Positions 34,781 through 46,725 of a stretch of 64,000 nt of DNA are shown here, in pieces (position 1 is the stretch's first letter; every line of letters begins with the position of its first letter). The stretch is from Ophiura sarsii (taxonomy: Eukaryota > Echinodermata > Ophiuroidea > Amphilepidida > Ophiuridae), in assembly GCA_035610835.1 (NCBI GenBank), contig CM069442.1, forward strand, positions 32,131,798 through 32,195,797. Reading direction: 5' to 3'. The position numbers and the translations under genes are program-made. The notes below the pieces were generated by a model, which did not search any database, had not been told where the DNA came from, and saw nothing but the letters and a program-made list of their open reading frames with translations.

Positions 34781-35491
34781 TATATTTCTAATATAACAAC
34801 AGTATTTCTTTCCTATCGATAAACCGGTACAATTACCCGATTTTTTCATCGTGTTTGATAGCAAAATTCTCACAAGGAAAAAATATAACGTTTATTGGAC
34901 TGTAAAATTGTGTACCTTCTCAAGTATGATCACATAGATAGATAAGTGCCAGGTAGTGAGTACACTCAAATTGTGGTGTCACATTCTTTTTACAGGCCTT
35001 TTTAAAAAGTGTCCCATTCGATAGTAAAATAGCACGATGTTCAGGGTAGGAGAAACATAAATCATCATATCTATGCTTAATTGTAACCGAATTGCGTCAT
35101 TTTTGCATCAAAATGTGCCAATTGACTACCGCTCTCACGTTAACATTTTCACTGAAATGGTCTATCACACAAATAATTCGAAATACTAATATAACATATC
35201 CATTTGACAAAATATTAACATGTTTATTGCATACTATTTTTAAAATTCAGCAAAGTTTATTTAGAAATAATTGTAATAAGTTATTCATCATTAAATGTTG
35301 TCGTATTGGCAGTCAAACATGTTGTTGTCATATTGGAAATAAAAATTGACAGATAATAACATTTCATTTTTGATACAACTTAACCCATATTTGTACGTCT
35401 TAGAAGTCACCTCGTATGTGACTTTTATATATTTTAATTTTTAATTGAAATAATTTTAAGGGTTCTTGCTTGCTTGCAACAGAATCAACTA

Positions 35492-35869
35492 AGAGCGTGT
35501 TTCTACTTGGTACCTTGCCAAGTAGAAACAGCCACCCCTTAAATCTTACCGCTAAGTTCTCTAAGTGACCCGGAAGTATACACGTACACGTTAGATGCTA
35601 CCCATTTAAGACGAATTTCATGTTCGTTTATCGTGTTTGTGTTGTTACAATGCAATATTAAAAGACAAGGAATACCGACGGCAGTCTTTTTCAAGTGGGG
35701 CGGCATTTTTGGTATAACGAAAGGTCAAATGTCGTGGCCCATCGATGGACGCTTGTTAACTTAGCGGTAACTTTTCGCGAGTTGAACTGGGGGGATTAAA
35801 AAGTTAACGGTAATTACCGTTAAGTTAACTTAGCGTCAACTTTCCAGTGCCTTAGTAGAAAAACGCTCT
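35492..35869. mobile_element. MITE with AGAGCGTGTTTCTACT ends
   Basis: AGAGCGTGTTTCTACTTGG at 35492 is matched in inverse by CTTAGTAGAAAAACGCTCT ending at 35869. Sub-terminal TTACCGCTAAG / GTTAACTTAGCG segments are also partly complementary. No coding capacity; intronic. Confidence 0.65.
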
Positions 35870-36089
35870 AAGAGATTCTACGGGATCCTGATAATAGAAA
35901 GAGCTTATCTTTCTCATTGGTAATCACTCTAGAGACTGACTGTATCCCATTTGAGTTATATACCACATAAATCCTTGCAGCGGGCATTGTCTTCTTTCAT
36001 GACATGTTGTGACTTCTTTAAACCTTGATTATATTCCTTATTTCGAACATATTAAGCTGACACATTCTCTTCATTATTTGTTGTAATAG

Positions 36090-36197
36090 GTCCACAGTAC
36101 TTTCTTTCATCCTCGAGTTATACTGCCCTAGAGTCGGCTGGAGATATTAGTGTAGAAGTTCAGAGAACAAAGACCATTCCAGAAGAAACGATGCTAA
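36090..36197 (+). CDS. Exon 9: Calx-beta 2, N-terminal half
   Basis: 108 bases, acceptor AATAG ending at 36089, donor GTATGT. It encodes GPQYFLSSSSYTALESAGDI and SVEVQRTKTIPEETML. The Y.....YTALES.G.I.V.V.R pattern corresponds to exon 7. It joins exon 10 through codon AGA. Confidence 0.88.
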
Positions 36198-37748
36198 GTA
36201 TGTATTATGGACCTGTACGCGTATGTACAGGTTTTATTCTTATTCTAAACTGATTTGGAAGTTATATCCACCACTCATACAGTCATACAGAAGTAACTAA
36301 CCAGGTAATAAATGTTCTTATACCTCTAGAAGTATAACTTATAACTTCTCGTATAAAATATAAAATTAAAATTTGATGAGAAATTTCTCCCCTTTAATTT
36401 GAAATATTGCATATGAAGAATGAATTGAATCAAGAATAAGTACTGTTTCCTTATTCGTATTTTGCTTTTCTACACGCGGATTCAATTTCGGGCAAATTAT
36501 TTATAGCTTGTAGTACTTATTCACCAGTCGATAATGCGTCGCGTTATGCATAGTCGACCGTATTGTTCCGATGGATCAATACAGCACACACGCGCTATCA
36601 CAAAAATGTGAAAATGAAAATCGTACTTTACCCTACATTTAGGATTGTAATTCCCTCAATAAACCATTCTTAGCTCTTTCAATATCTCAAATTAAAGAGG
36701 AGATATTTACACTCTCTCTCTCTCTTATAATGGCTTTGACTATCCTGGACTCATAAATCTAGTTTGTCTGTATTTTCCGTAAAATCTCATCTTCTTCCAA
36801 TTAAAGGATTTGTTCGACACATTTGTTTCGATTTTCATTCCGTATGGGTGTGTCGTGTGTACGCTTGTGTACAGTTGCGGTCGTAACCGAAGCACTGTAA
36901 ATTGCGTTAATATGGTGTCAAACCATGGAATTCTACTTACGAACGATATAACACTCGGAAAATAAACTATTTTGGTACCAGGACAACTCATTTAAAAATT
37001 TGATTTTTAAGTAATTAGGAAACGTATTGCTCTGTAACTTGATATTTTTACGTTTTATGGTTATAAATGAAATTTGGCACCGAAGGTGCATTTCTAGGAG
37101 AAAATCACAGATATATAGGGCGTTCCATGAAAAAAAACACTCTATTGCTCGAGCTTAAAACCGTAGGTGTAGAGCCTACAATTATATCTTAATAACGACA
37201 TAAGGAGATATGACCATTTTAATGAATTGTTGAGTTAATGGCGGCCATCTTGTTTTTTTTAAATGCCAATGGGTGAAATTTTGCACACCCTCTGAAAATT
37301 AGTGCACTATCCACATAATGAACTCAAATCAATCATCAAAAATAGTCTGTACTATTTTTTCACCTGGTACCATCGTTTCCTCTGGACTATTAACTAGAGT
37401 GATTCATAGTCGATCTCTCTCAAATCATATGGAGTTTCTTATTATTTTGTTTCTTATAGACCATGTCAACATGCATTGACTGTTCCATTGAACACTGTTG
37501 TTTCAGATCTCGTTACCGATGATTGGTTTTGTTTAGTGATGGTTTATAATGGACATCCCCTTCAAATGCGCGCGCATACCGGCATGCAAGCTTTTGTTTG
37601 ACAGGCAATTCGCGCGCGCACCGGCAGGCAAGCTTTTGTATGCTTGACTGCTGTGACATCGTCGATAGACTGGTCAGCTGTATGTTGTAACGTTTGTACA
37701 TATCAGTATGATATTGTCAATAATTTTATACAATCTCTATGTATTCAG
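36198..37748. other. Intron, no element fully defined
   Basis: Contains a short CT run at 36711-36724, a GGCGGCCATCTTG phrase at about 37239 related to the 21.3-21.7 kb array, and a duplicated CGCGCGCA.ACCGGCA.GCAAGC segment at 37568-37635. No exon recognised. Confidence 0.4.
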
Positions 37749-37982
37749 GACTTAATTTGAGATATATCACTGCGCGAGTGCCAGAAGACTTTGATGATAC
37801 TACACCTATTGATGTTGTCTTTCCACCAAATGAAGACACCGCCTCTGCTCTGGTACCTATTATCAACAATGATATATTGGATGGTGACAGGACCTTTGAA
37901 GTGTCTCTTGATTTGGGTGAAGCTTTAGGGACCATTGACCCAGATCGAAATCAAGCAGTGGCTACGATTAAAAGCGATGATG
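37749..37982 (+). CDS. Exon 10: Calx-beta 2, C-terminal half
   Basis: 234 bases, acceptor TTCAG ending at 37748, donor GTAATT. It encodes YITARVPEDFDDTTPIDVVF, LVPIINNDILDGDRTFEVSL and ends ATIKSDDG. The I.ND...DGDRTFEVSL strand and terminal DDG fit Calx-beta, though the GTA motif of the first strand is replaced by ARV. Confidence 0.92.
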
Positions 37983-38014
37983 GTAATTATCAAGCTTTAA
38001 GACATTACCTTTAA

Positions 38015-40219
38015 GGTCATGTTTTTTATACTGGGTACCCAAAAAAGGTGGATCTGTTACATTTGCACTACATATTATTACTTTGCATGCATATATTTTG
38101 GCTATTCTTTATCACACATACTCAAATTTGGTCTTATTTTGATGAGAAAGTATTTGGCCTTTATTTTAAAAAGAAAAATATAAACTACCATGGTTCTGTT
38201 AATTACAATAGTTCGTTAAACCTCATTAGTCAGGGGTGGAAGAGTATGTGGAGGAGGAGTATGCGGAGGAGGAGGAGTGCATAGTTGAACAAGTATGGTG
38301 CAATATACATTGGGCAAACATAAAATGCACTTGTTTCACTCTTGGTACAATTCTATATTGAAAACATAACATTATTGAAGCATATTTGAATTAAAAATAT
38401 AATTAGTTAATTAAGGGCGCACCACACCAAATATCTTTCTCATTGAAATACGTGTAAAAGTGCCATATTTCAAGACACCTTTTCTACCCTCCGGTTACAT
38501 TTATTGCATACTTGTCACCTATGACCATTTTCAGTAACATCTCAACTTTAATTTAAGCCTTGTTTCATGAGCGGTTATTAAGCTAAATTTTCCGCTACGG
38601 ACCTGCACACAGCGCCCTCACTTTTTCACGTTTTCTGGCATGCCTGTTCACTATTTAGGCAGGTGCTTACGCCCTGGGCACTATTTAGGTCGATAAATTA
38701 AAAAATATCGTATTTTATCATTGTAGGTCCAACGGATAGGTCCCACTTGTTCATTTAAATACAAACATACCATCCCCGGAGAAACAAATTGCCCGAAAAC
38801 CACACATTAACAAATCTAGTCTTCGTGCTTTTCCGAAACTACTGCAGGATTACACGAATTGCGCATTGATTTGGTGTGGTGCTCTCTTAAGGAATCATTA
38901 ATTAGCATTAAGAAGCTCAAAAAATTGTTAAGAAACGTAAGTTGGTCGCAGTCTGCAAATGTATGCAAACATTTGCCTGCACCAAACTGTCCATTTTAAA
39001 AGTATAGAAAGGTTGAGGTACCCTTTTGAATAAATAAATTTAACTATTGAATTAAAAATTAAAAGAAGATATGTAATTAACCTCATGTATTCTGTATTGT
39101 CTGGATGTTAATTAGCACATTTTGTTAAATGCGTTTGTGTGGTGTTATTACTTGTTTTTAACTGTGTTACCAAATAAGTAAAAAACTGCTGGTTTTCATC
39201 AAGCTTGTAAACTCAGGAGAATTATTAAATTCTTAGGAATGCAACTGAAAAGTAAGTTGATACGATACTAGTGACTACTAGTTTGCCAATCAACATTGGA
39301 TCACCCTATATGTTGAATACAACTTAAAACGATAACATTTTATAATTCAATCTTAAATCAGACTCTTGAAATTTGAATACTGGGTTCAAACATTATGGAA
39401 ACTAACCTAATTTGTTCATTTGAATGTGCTTTGCACATCATGAAGGTGCAGTGCAAGAAGGATGAATGCAATTGATTGTATGCCACTAAACATGTGCCAT
39501 TGGGAAAATTTGAGTCACCCTGTAGTTAAAGGGCCCCTTTTTATTGAACATTATTTGAAACTCATACCACTTTAAGCATTTGCCACTTCAAATTGGAATG
39601 TAAAATCATGTTTCTGATGCAAATTTAAATTCATTCAATTTAATGATTTGTGGATAACCACGTATACCTAAATTAATGTTTTAAACACCCTATATGTTTA
39701 AAATTAAAATCAATCAATCTTTGTGTACATGTAATTGATGCATTTGTATTTGAAATCTACTTGAATTTTGTTAAAATACTAGTCTTTGTATGTATGTAGT
39801 AATAGAAGCATTTTTCCAGAACTAAATAAACACATTTTTGGACACCCTGTATGTAGAATTTCAGATTCATAATGAAATTTAATTTGCATATGTCTGGATG
39901 GGTATTTTATTAAACTACTTTAAATCTGTACTGAACTTTTCTCTCATCACTTCATATGCATAGTGGAAGTAATTATTGAAACCCTTCTTTTTTAGAAGAT
40001 TTTGCTTGTTACACCCTGTACAATTTCGGGCCACCCTGTATAATCAACTTGGTTGTATGCTATTTGCATCCGTTACAGTATATGCTTTCAGAATATGTAT
40101 ACTTTTACCAACTTAAAATGTAAACTTTTTCAGATATAATGCATTAACTGAAAAAGGAACCTAATTTATGGAAAAAGGGACATGTAACACAAATTGTACC
40201 CAGTATAAAAAACATGACC
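38015..40219. mobile_element. Non-autonomous TIR element flanked by TTAA, 2.2 kb
   Basis: GGTCATGTTTTTTATACTGG (38015) is matched in inverse by CCAGTATAAAAAACATGACC ending at 40219. Both ends abut TTAA (38011-38014 and 40220-40223), the target duplication of piggyBac and Kolobok-type elements. It starts about 30 bases after the exon 10 donor. The interior has no transposase frame but repeats a CACCCTGTATG-like phrase about every 150-200 bases between 39300 and 40035. Confidence 0.8.
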
Positions 40220-40475
40220 TTAACAAGATTCTGCAAGAATACTTTTAGTGTTTAATTACAAAAGGTGGGTAACACACCCCACACACTATTCTGTGTGTGT
40301 TCTGGAAGAGGACATTGATTATGATATATGGACAAAAATACCAACAAATTCAGATCAGTATCAGCGTCTAAGAATCGTATAAAGATCCTGTTTTAAAAAA
40401 AAAAACCTGAACTAATAAAAACCTTCCACGGGCAGGTCGTGCGGACTCCTTATGATAAGTGATGCAGCCTTCATA

Positions 40476-41099
40476 AAGTGCTCAACAAAAGAAATTCGTA
40501 CACTTTGTTTAGGTCAATTAAAGTAACTTTTGATTATTTTTTTACCAAACAGGCTCGATAGACATTTGGATGAATCTTTTAGGCACATTTTGATACCAAA
40601 CATAACACCTAGCAACAAAGATAAACCCTGATTAGCGCCATTTAAAGAAAATTAGTCACTTTTCAAAAGTCACATTTTCAATTACTACACGGGAGGAAAA
40701 TGTGTGTGTGCGAGGTTCACCCCATGTGTGACACTGTTATTAACCAGAATTGACCGGCGGGCAATCGATCACACAGTGCAGCCGTGTACACTACCTTGCG
40801 CTGGGCGTACACTTAATGAGCGGGATATTTGATTTCGAACATAAAGGGCATTATGTGCTTGTTAACAATTGGTGTTGTCTTCCGCGTAGTGTATTGGAAA
40901 TGTGACTTTTGAAAAGTGACTAATTTTCTATAAATGGTGCTAATCATGGTTTATCTTTGTTGTTAGGTGTTATGTTTGGTATCAAAATGTGCCTAAAAAA
41001 ATCATCCAAATGTCTATCTAGCCTGTTTGGTAAGAAAATAGTCGAAAGTTACTTTAAATGACCTAAACAAAGTGTATGATTTTCTTTTGTTGAGCACTT
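40476..41099. mobile_element. Mariner-type MITE, TA flanked, long TIRs
   Basis: AAGTGCTCAACAAAAG at 40476 is matched in inverse ending at 41099. Complementarity runs for about 190 bases, including CAAACAGGCT and ACACCTAGCAACAAAGATAA. A TA lies outside each end. A right-arm copy of the same family sits at 50640-50842. No transposase. Confidence 0.78.
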
Positions 41100-41568
41100 T
41101 AATACATTTAGCAAGGGTTATCCAATGCGCGTGTGTTGTTTCGAGAGAAATTTGACAAATCAATGCATCCGTGCTGATTTTGATGTGTATGGCATGACCC
41201 CATTTGTGCGACGAATGTTTGCCCATTTGCGCATGATTTTTCTAACTTTTCGAAAAACAAAGCATGCGCATGTATTGAACAAATTCATAAACGACAATAC
41301 AAATTCTAATTTACAATTGTATACATACTTTAATCTCTTTTTACGAATACAAACTTGTTAACAAGTTTTCTTCTAGCAGAATCTATGGCTAGCGAAACTT
41401 AATTAAATTAAATACACGCAAGGATCGAGCAAATGATACAAGCCGAGTAAGTGAAATGAATAAATAATATACAGACTCGAACTAAATTAATAAAGACCTT
41501 AAAAATACACGGTCTCAAACCCGGTTGTTCTAATTCGTCGAATAATTAGTGTGCCCTTTTTCCTGCAG

Positions 41569-41673
41569 TTGTACATTTCATGCCTCTAGCCTCGGCGTCA
41601 GTGCTAGAATCAGACAATAATTTTAACATCATCGTCAAACGACAAGGTTATATGGAGGAAGAAACACAGATCA
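41569..41673 (+). CDS. Exon 11: Calx-beta 3, N-terminal half
   Basis: 105 bases, acceptor CCTGCAG ending at 41568, donor GTAAGA. It encodes VVHFMPLASASVLESDNNFN and IIVKRQGYMEEETQI, with the S.LES...F.I.V.RQG pattern of the other N-terminal halves. It joins exon 12 with codon AAC. Confidence 0.9.
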
Positions 41674-42168
41674 GTAAGATATTTTAATTTGTATTAAAAA
41701 AGCACCCAGTGTTCCAGAAATAAGATGAGTTCTGTTGGTAAACTATAACGATTATTACTTAAGTGTATATAAGGGGGTCCATATGGACCCAAGAGTTGGT
41801 ATGAAACGCAACATAATTCATTTGTGGTTGCCACTCTTTTATTGAAAAAAAACCAACACAAACAATTGAAATCAACTGGTCCATTGTTGAGGGTTTCGGT
41901 CCCGGTATGCTGGCACGGCGAGTTATAAACCAAAATGTTCCTTGTAGTTTGTAACATACAAGCTAGGTGGACATTTTTGACAATGTGGATGCTAAACTGC
42001 CATTTGACCTCGATTTAGGGTAAAAGGTCACACGTGTTTCACTGGGACGACCCAATCTAAATTTTACAAGATAATTACAAAATAGGCTTTTGATCATAAC
42101 AAGTATTATTATATCGTTGGGCAATGGTTGGATATCTTTTATTTTGTCTTAAAACATTTTTTCTTCAG

Positions 42169-42399
42169 ACGTACAGACTTGGATGCGTTCTAATTCTGCG
42201 AGAGAAGGAGATGACTACGTTAACATTAATAAGCCTATTTCTTTCGGGCCTGACAAGGATACTGTGGAAGTCGAGATTACTTTGAAGAATGATAATATTG
42301 TTGAACCAGAGGAGTCTTTTGAAGTCCGTCTATCTTCTAATGATAATGAAGTGGACGAGGAGAGAAGTGCAACTATTATATTTGTCAAAGACGATGACG
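42169..42399 (+). CDS. Exon 12: Calx-beta 3, C-terminal half
   Basis: 231 bases, acceptor TTCTTCAG ending at 42168, donor GTAAGC. It encodes SNSAREGDDYVNI, ISFGPDKDTVEVEITLKNDN, IVEPEESFEVRLSSND and ends VKDDDG. All Calx-beta landmarks are present (DDY, F.P....V.V.I..D...EPEE.FEV.L, DDDG). It is the most acidic of the five. Confidence 0.94.
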
Positions 42400-42944
42400 G
42401 TAAGCCTGGTATACCGTTGGACTCGAAAAAGACTTCCTTTGTATAATGTTCATTTTTCGAACTGCACCATAAATCTTCGATCGCATGAATTAGTGACTAT
42501 TATTTGCATTCTCTAATTTACATATTATAGGAACAGTCTTTATATTTTACAGTATAGGCTAATAGAAAAGCTTATCTCAAATGAAAATGCGAAGTAAAAA
42601 GAAATATTATAGTTCACCTAATATGCAAATGAGATGTCAATGCTAATGTTTGTGATAGATGCATCAGCACTCATGCGCTAATACGGACTTCGTGTTTGAT
42701 CATACACATGTAAACGTGCCAGCCATTACAGTCACGTGCATTGTACTTTATTAGACGGGCTGCAATATTATTCTCTAATATTTAGTTCATTTAGTGATAG
42801 CGGGCGTACCTTCTTATAAGTTTACACCTTATGTTTGTAATGATAAAATCCAGACGTGCACATTGTTATTTCAATGTACAAAATTGTGCATAGACCAGCC
42901 AACTACAGAGCGCCTTGTCCATGCCTTTGTAACATCAAGACGGG

Positions 42945-43135
42945 GGGAAAATGCCCCCTGACGACCCCCCACCCCCCCCCCCCCCCCCCCCCCCCCCACA
43001 CACACTTACGTGAAATTCACGAGGTAAGTGACTAGGAATTTGTTGGGGGCAACCTTTTACGAAAATTTTAGAAATCTTGCCCCCCCCCCCCACCCCCTCC
43101 CCCTGAAAAAAATCCTAGCTACGCCACTGGCTGCA
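42945..43135. repeat. Intronic C-rich repeat ending in a GTAGCTACGCCACTGG-like terminus
   Basis: Long C-runs (42962-42997, 43079-43096) flank CACACACTTACGTGAAATTC. The latter also follows a C-run at 53802, and that region contains the inverse AGTGGCGTAGCT at about 53545. The two loci appear to share one repeat family. Confidence 0.5.
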
Positions 43136-43745
43136 ACAGTTTGTTGTATGGACTGCCAGACTCGGACATCCTCAAGCTGCAACGCGTGCAAAACATTGCT
43201 GCATGACTTGTTTGTAAAGTAAAACGAAAGGAACACATATCACCCCACCTTCGTCGACTCCACTGGCTCCCCATCAACAAACGGATTATCTACAAAATTC
43301 TTCTCTGACTTTCAAGGCCATGCACGACCTTGCTCCATCATATATCTGTGAACTTTTGCAACACCATAATGAAAATCGCGTTTTACGCTCGGCGTCACAA
43401 TTCCGCCTCCACGTGCCTAGATCATCTACTTCGTCATACGGTATGAGAGCTTTTTCGATCGCGGCACCTACATGTATGTTATGGAATAATTTGCCTTTGA
43501 CTGTTAAAAATGCAATTTCCGTCTATTCATTCAAACGTGCTCTCAAGACTCACCTTTCCTCATGATCCTATCGGACTCTCTATTTTTTATCATTTAACGT
43601 TCCTGTGTGTGCATCAATGCTCCATGTTGCTGTTATATTCTTTGCCTTCCCTTCTTTTATGTGTATTTTTTTGTACAGCGCTCTGAGATTTTTATACATG
43701 TTGCGCTTTATAAATACGTTATATTATTATTATTATCATTATTAA
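43136..43745 (+). mobile_element. LINE 3' fragment (L2/CR1-like) in intron, (TTA)n tail
   Basis: Broken frames encode MHDLAPSYICELLQ, LRSASQFRLHVPRS, FSIAAPT, LWNNLPLTVKNA and SFKRALKTHLSS, the reverse-transcriptase C-terminus of an L2/CR1-like element. The 3' end has TGTACAGCGCTCTGAGA and GCGCTTTATAAATACG, followed by a (TTA)n tail ending about 60 bases before exon 13. Frameshifts and truncation show it is inactive. Confidence 0.85.
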
Positions 43746-43806
43746 ATAATAAAGATGTCAAGGCTTTATAGCAATTAATGTTTAAAATTACATTGTCTTT
43801 CTTCAG

Positions 43807-43911
43807 TGGCGTATTCTTTAGATCGGGGTGCTTATTCCATACAAGAATCCGAATTAACTTTACCAGTTAACGTGATCAGAGCAGGCAATTTGAGTCTGCC
43901 GAGTGAAGCAT
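43807..43911 (+). CDS. Exon 13: Calx-beta 4, N-terminal half
   Basis: 105 bases, acceptor TTCTTCAG ending at 43806, donor GTAAGT. It encodes VAYSLDRGAYSIQESELTLP and VNVIRAGNLSLPSEA. Y.......YSIQE....L.V.V.R.G corresponds to exon 7. It joins exon 14 with codon TAT. Confidence 0.92.
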
Positions 43912-44326
43912 GTAAGTAAGAGAGTCTTAATGTTAGGAGAATCGTCCTATGCCACATAATAATATAGACCGTGCTACGTGCACCATATCCGAATAGTGCG
44001 GTGTATGAATATGCATGGAGTGCATATTCAAAGCTAACACAACAAAGCTAACAAATTGCTAGATTATGATGTAAAGACACTTACTTAGGGACATTTTTTT
44101 TTTAAACCTAATCTAATATTTTTTGAAAGCTTTGACCAAAAAACACTTTTTTGGCAATATTTTATCATGTTTATAGACATTTGAGTCATAGTTCAATAAT
44201 TACAGCATTCACAAAATTCGTAAAGTGACTTCCTTAAGTCCCCCCTTAAGAGTAAAAGTTGGTAACAAACGGTAGAGAGAGTTTTACAAATGTATTTATC
44301 ATTTGATTGTGTTTATTTCTCACTAG

Positions 44327-44551
44327 ATATAACAACATCAGACGATACTGCTACTGGATCCTCAGATTACACCGTACTTCGTGGTTTCCCAGTGCAATTT
44401 GGCCCGGGACAGAACAACGCCATTGTCTCGCTGAGTATCAATGATGACAATATACCAGAAGACAAAGAACAGTTCTTGGTGTTTGTTAACGATGAACCTA
44501 GCACCAATATTGGCTTGACATTTTCGCCAGTCTCTATCACCGATGACGATG
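44327..44551 (+). CDS. Exon 14: Calx-beta 4, C-terminal half
   Basis: 225 bases, acceptor CACTAG ending at 44326, donor GTATTT. It encodes TSDDTATGSSDYTVLRGFPV, QFGPGQNNAIVSLSINDDNI, PEDKEQFLVF and ends VSITDDDG. DDTATGSSDY is the closest match in the gene to the canonical DGTA..GSDY Calx-beta strand. Confidence 0.94.
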
Positions 44552-45424
44552 GTATTTAATACAGATTACTTTTAGGGCTCGTAAAAGTTCAGTGGGATTG
44601 CGAATGTATTACTCTGGGTTCCCGGTTCCTTACTTAAAGGTACATGTAGATGTTCCGATTGCTGGCCCAATTTTCAACTTGATGTTTTCTATTTTACATG
44701 AAAGCTAGGTCATCCTTAAAATTGTCGTATTCCAAAGTTTGAGTTGCATAACTCCAACGGTTCTATTTTCATAACCACTAGGTCACAAAATATTTGCCCA
44801 TAGATGTGGAGAAAAAAATCATAGCCCCAAAAAAGTGATCGGAACATACACCTGTTCGTTTTACTTTATTGACTTTAAATGCACATGATGCCCGGACATG
44901 ATGATTAATCACCTGATACACATGGTTGTTATGCTCGGATGGATTTACAGTGACCGAGTTTGCCTGCTTTGGTGATATGAAATATTACGCCAGGCTTTAA
45001 TAGAACAATCTATGTTAAAGATCACCATCAATACTCCATAGCCAAACGTATTGATAAATTTGATGTCACAGTTCCCCCATCAAAAATAAGCAAACGTTAT
45101 TCAGAGCAAACAAAGATGGCACACTCGTGAAAAACAGGCTTAACAGCACTAGCACTCATGGTTATGATGAGCTTTAAGTAGTCGAGTTTCATTTCATGCA
45201 TCACATATGGAAGCGCTTTGGAGTAAAGATGTCCCGAAATTCGCGTGCCTTTATTTTGCTCCTTGTTGTACCATTCCTTTCCATATGCTCCTTGGGATAA
45301 CTGTGATGTCGGTTAGCATCCAGGGGTCGGGTCAATATTTATATTTTGTAGGCCAATAAATGATTGCGCTGTTCTGAGTAGCAAACATAGACAATGTAAG
45401 TAAGACATTATGTACATGTCGATT

Positions 45425-46013
45425 GTATGACGCACTATACGACCCCGGGAATGCTGCGTCAGTTTACCGAGATGCGTCACTTTCTCATGTACCATGACGC
45501 ACCCCTGTGTTACAAATGTGACCTTCTTTTGCCATACAATGACGGTACCCTTAGTCAATTTTGTGACCCACCATTGATTGATTCTGACGGACCATGACTG
45601 TCTCAAATGACGCACCCCACCGTCATACATCATTGCTATATATAAATGAAAATACTCTTTTAAAGTGTAAAATGTTTTCTTCAAGAGCGGCACATACCAG
45701 ACGTAGTATCATCCCCCAGTTTTTCCGGTATGGTTTTTTTTAAAAGGTCATAATGGCGATCGCGTGATTTTGAGCACACATCTTTTGCACTGAACACGCG
45801 GTGATAGTATTGTAAAATTTGATATTCGTATTTTGTTGTACGCATCCTGACATACCCTGTGACGCACCAAGGTATATAGAATGACGGTGACGCACCCATT
45901 CGTCAATATTATGACGGACCAAAGGCTGCCCATGATGTACCCTGCGTCAAGAATGTGGTTTTAAAAGACGCACCCATGACGCACCTCTCCCGGGGTCGTA
46001 TAGTGCGTCGTAC
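45425..46013. mobile_element. TIR element rich in GACGCACC, adjacent to exon 15
   Basis: GTATGACGCACTATACGACC at 45425 (continuing CCGGGA) is matched in inverse by TCCCGGGGTCGTATAGTGCG ending at 46013. The interior repeats GACGCACC/GGTGCGTC words in both orientations at least ten times. Its right end lies only 53 bases upstream of exon 15, so its insertion reshaped the acceptor region. No coding capacity. Confidence 0.8.
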
Positions 46014-46066
46014 ACCTTGTATGTGCATTATATAGTTGACCAATATTGCGCTATATTTTCCTCTAG

Positions 46067-46174
46067 CCACTTATTCGTTTGTACAACCTACAAGTACAGT
46101 AATGGAGTCAAACGGAGTATTCACTACATCAGTTCTTAGACAAACCATGAATGCTGACATTGCTGGAGTTGTAC
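46067..46174 (+). CDS. Exon 15: Calx-beta 5, N-terminal half
   Basis: 108 bases, acceptor CCTCTAG ending at 46066, donor GTGAGT. It encodes ATYSFVQPTSTVMESNGVFT and TSVLRQTMNADIAGVV. YSF.....TVMES.G.F...V.R agrees with the other N-terminal halves. It joins exon 16 with codon CGA. Confidence 0.88.
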
Positions 46175-46639
46175 GTGAGTATTATTTCAAAGCTTCGTAA
46201 TGGTCAACTCAAAATACAATAAAACAATGTGAAAACACATTGGCCATTATCGGCTATAATTATTGTGATTTACATTTGTGACGTTAGAAATCATAACTAT
46301 TGACTATAGTTTGATCAGTTCCAAATTGGCGAAGCCTCCTTACAGCAGCGAATGAATATAGAAAGACGCGGGCGTGAATGAAGGCAACAATCACACTGTA
46401 TATCATATGCGTGACGCGTGCTTGTGGCCAAAACCGCGTGCGTGCGAGACCATAATTGCTCGCGATTGGATTCATATTAATCGCGGAGAGATAAAAATCC
46501 GAATATTTCTCGCCAAATTGGAACTGATAACACTATTATAGTACCCCCCCCCCCCCCCAACATAACACTATCAAAGTACCCTACCCCCCCCCCCCCCCCC
46601 CCCACGTGTTTTGGGGAATCAGAGGTGAAAAACGGGAAA

Positions 46640-46725
46640 TCTGACCGCGTCGGCGCCGCGGGGATCAAACCCGGGATGCCCGCGTGGAAGTCCGGCGCGC
46701 ACCTGATCGCGCCACGGGGTCAGCT
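46640..46725 (-). repeat. tRNA-derived SINE-like sequence in intron
   Basis: The minus strand reads CCCCGTGGCGCGATCAGGTG (A-box-like) and, at tRNA spacing, CCGGGTTTGATCCCCGCGG (B-box-like with T-stem). The segment is far more GC-rich than its surroundings. It looks like the tRNA-derived head of a SINE; a functional tRNA is less likely because no clean anticodon arm is evident. Confidence 0.5.

Noticed and set aside
46640..46725. Functional tRNA gene
   Set aside because: A- and B-box-like motifs are present, but I could not fold a clean acceptor and anticodon arm, so it is listed as SINE-like.
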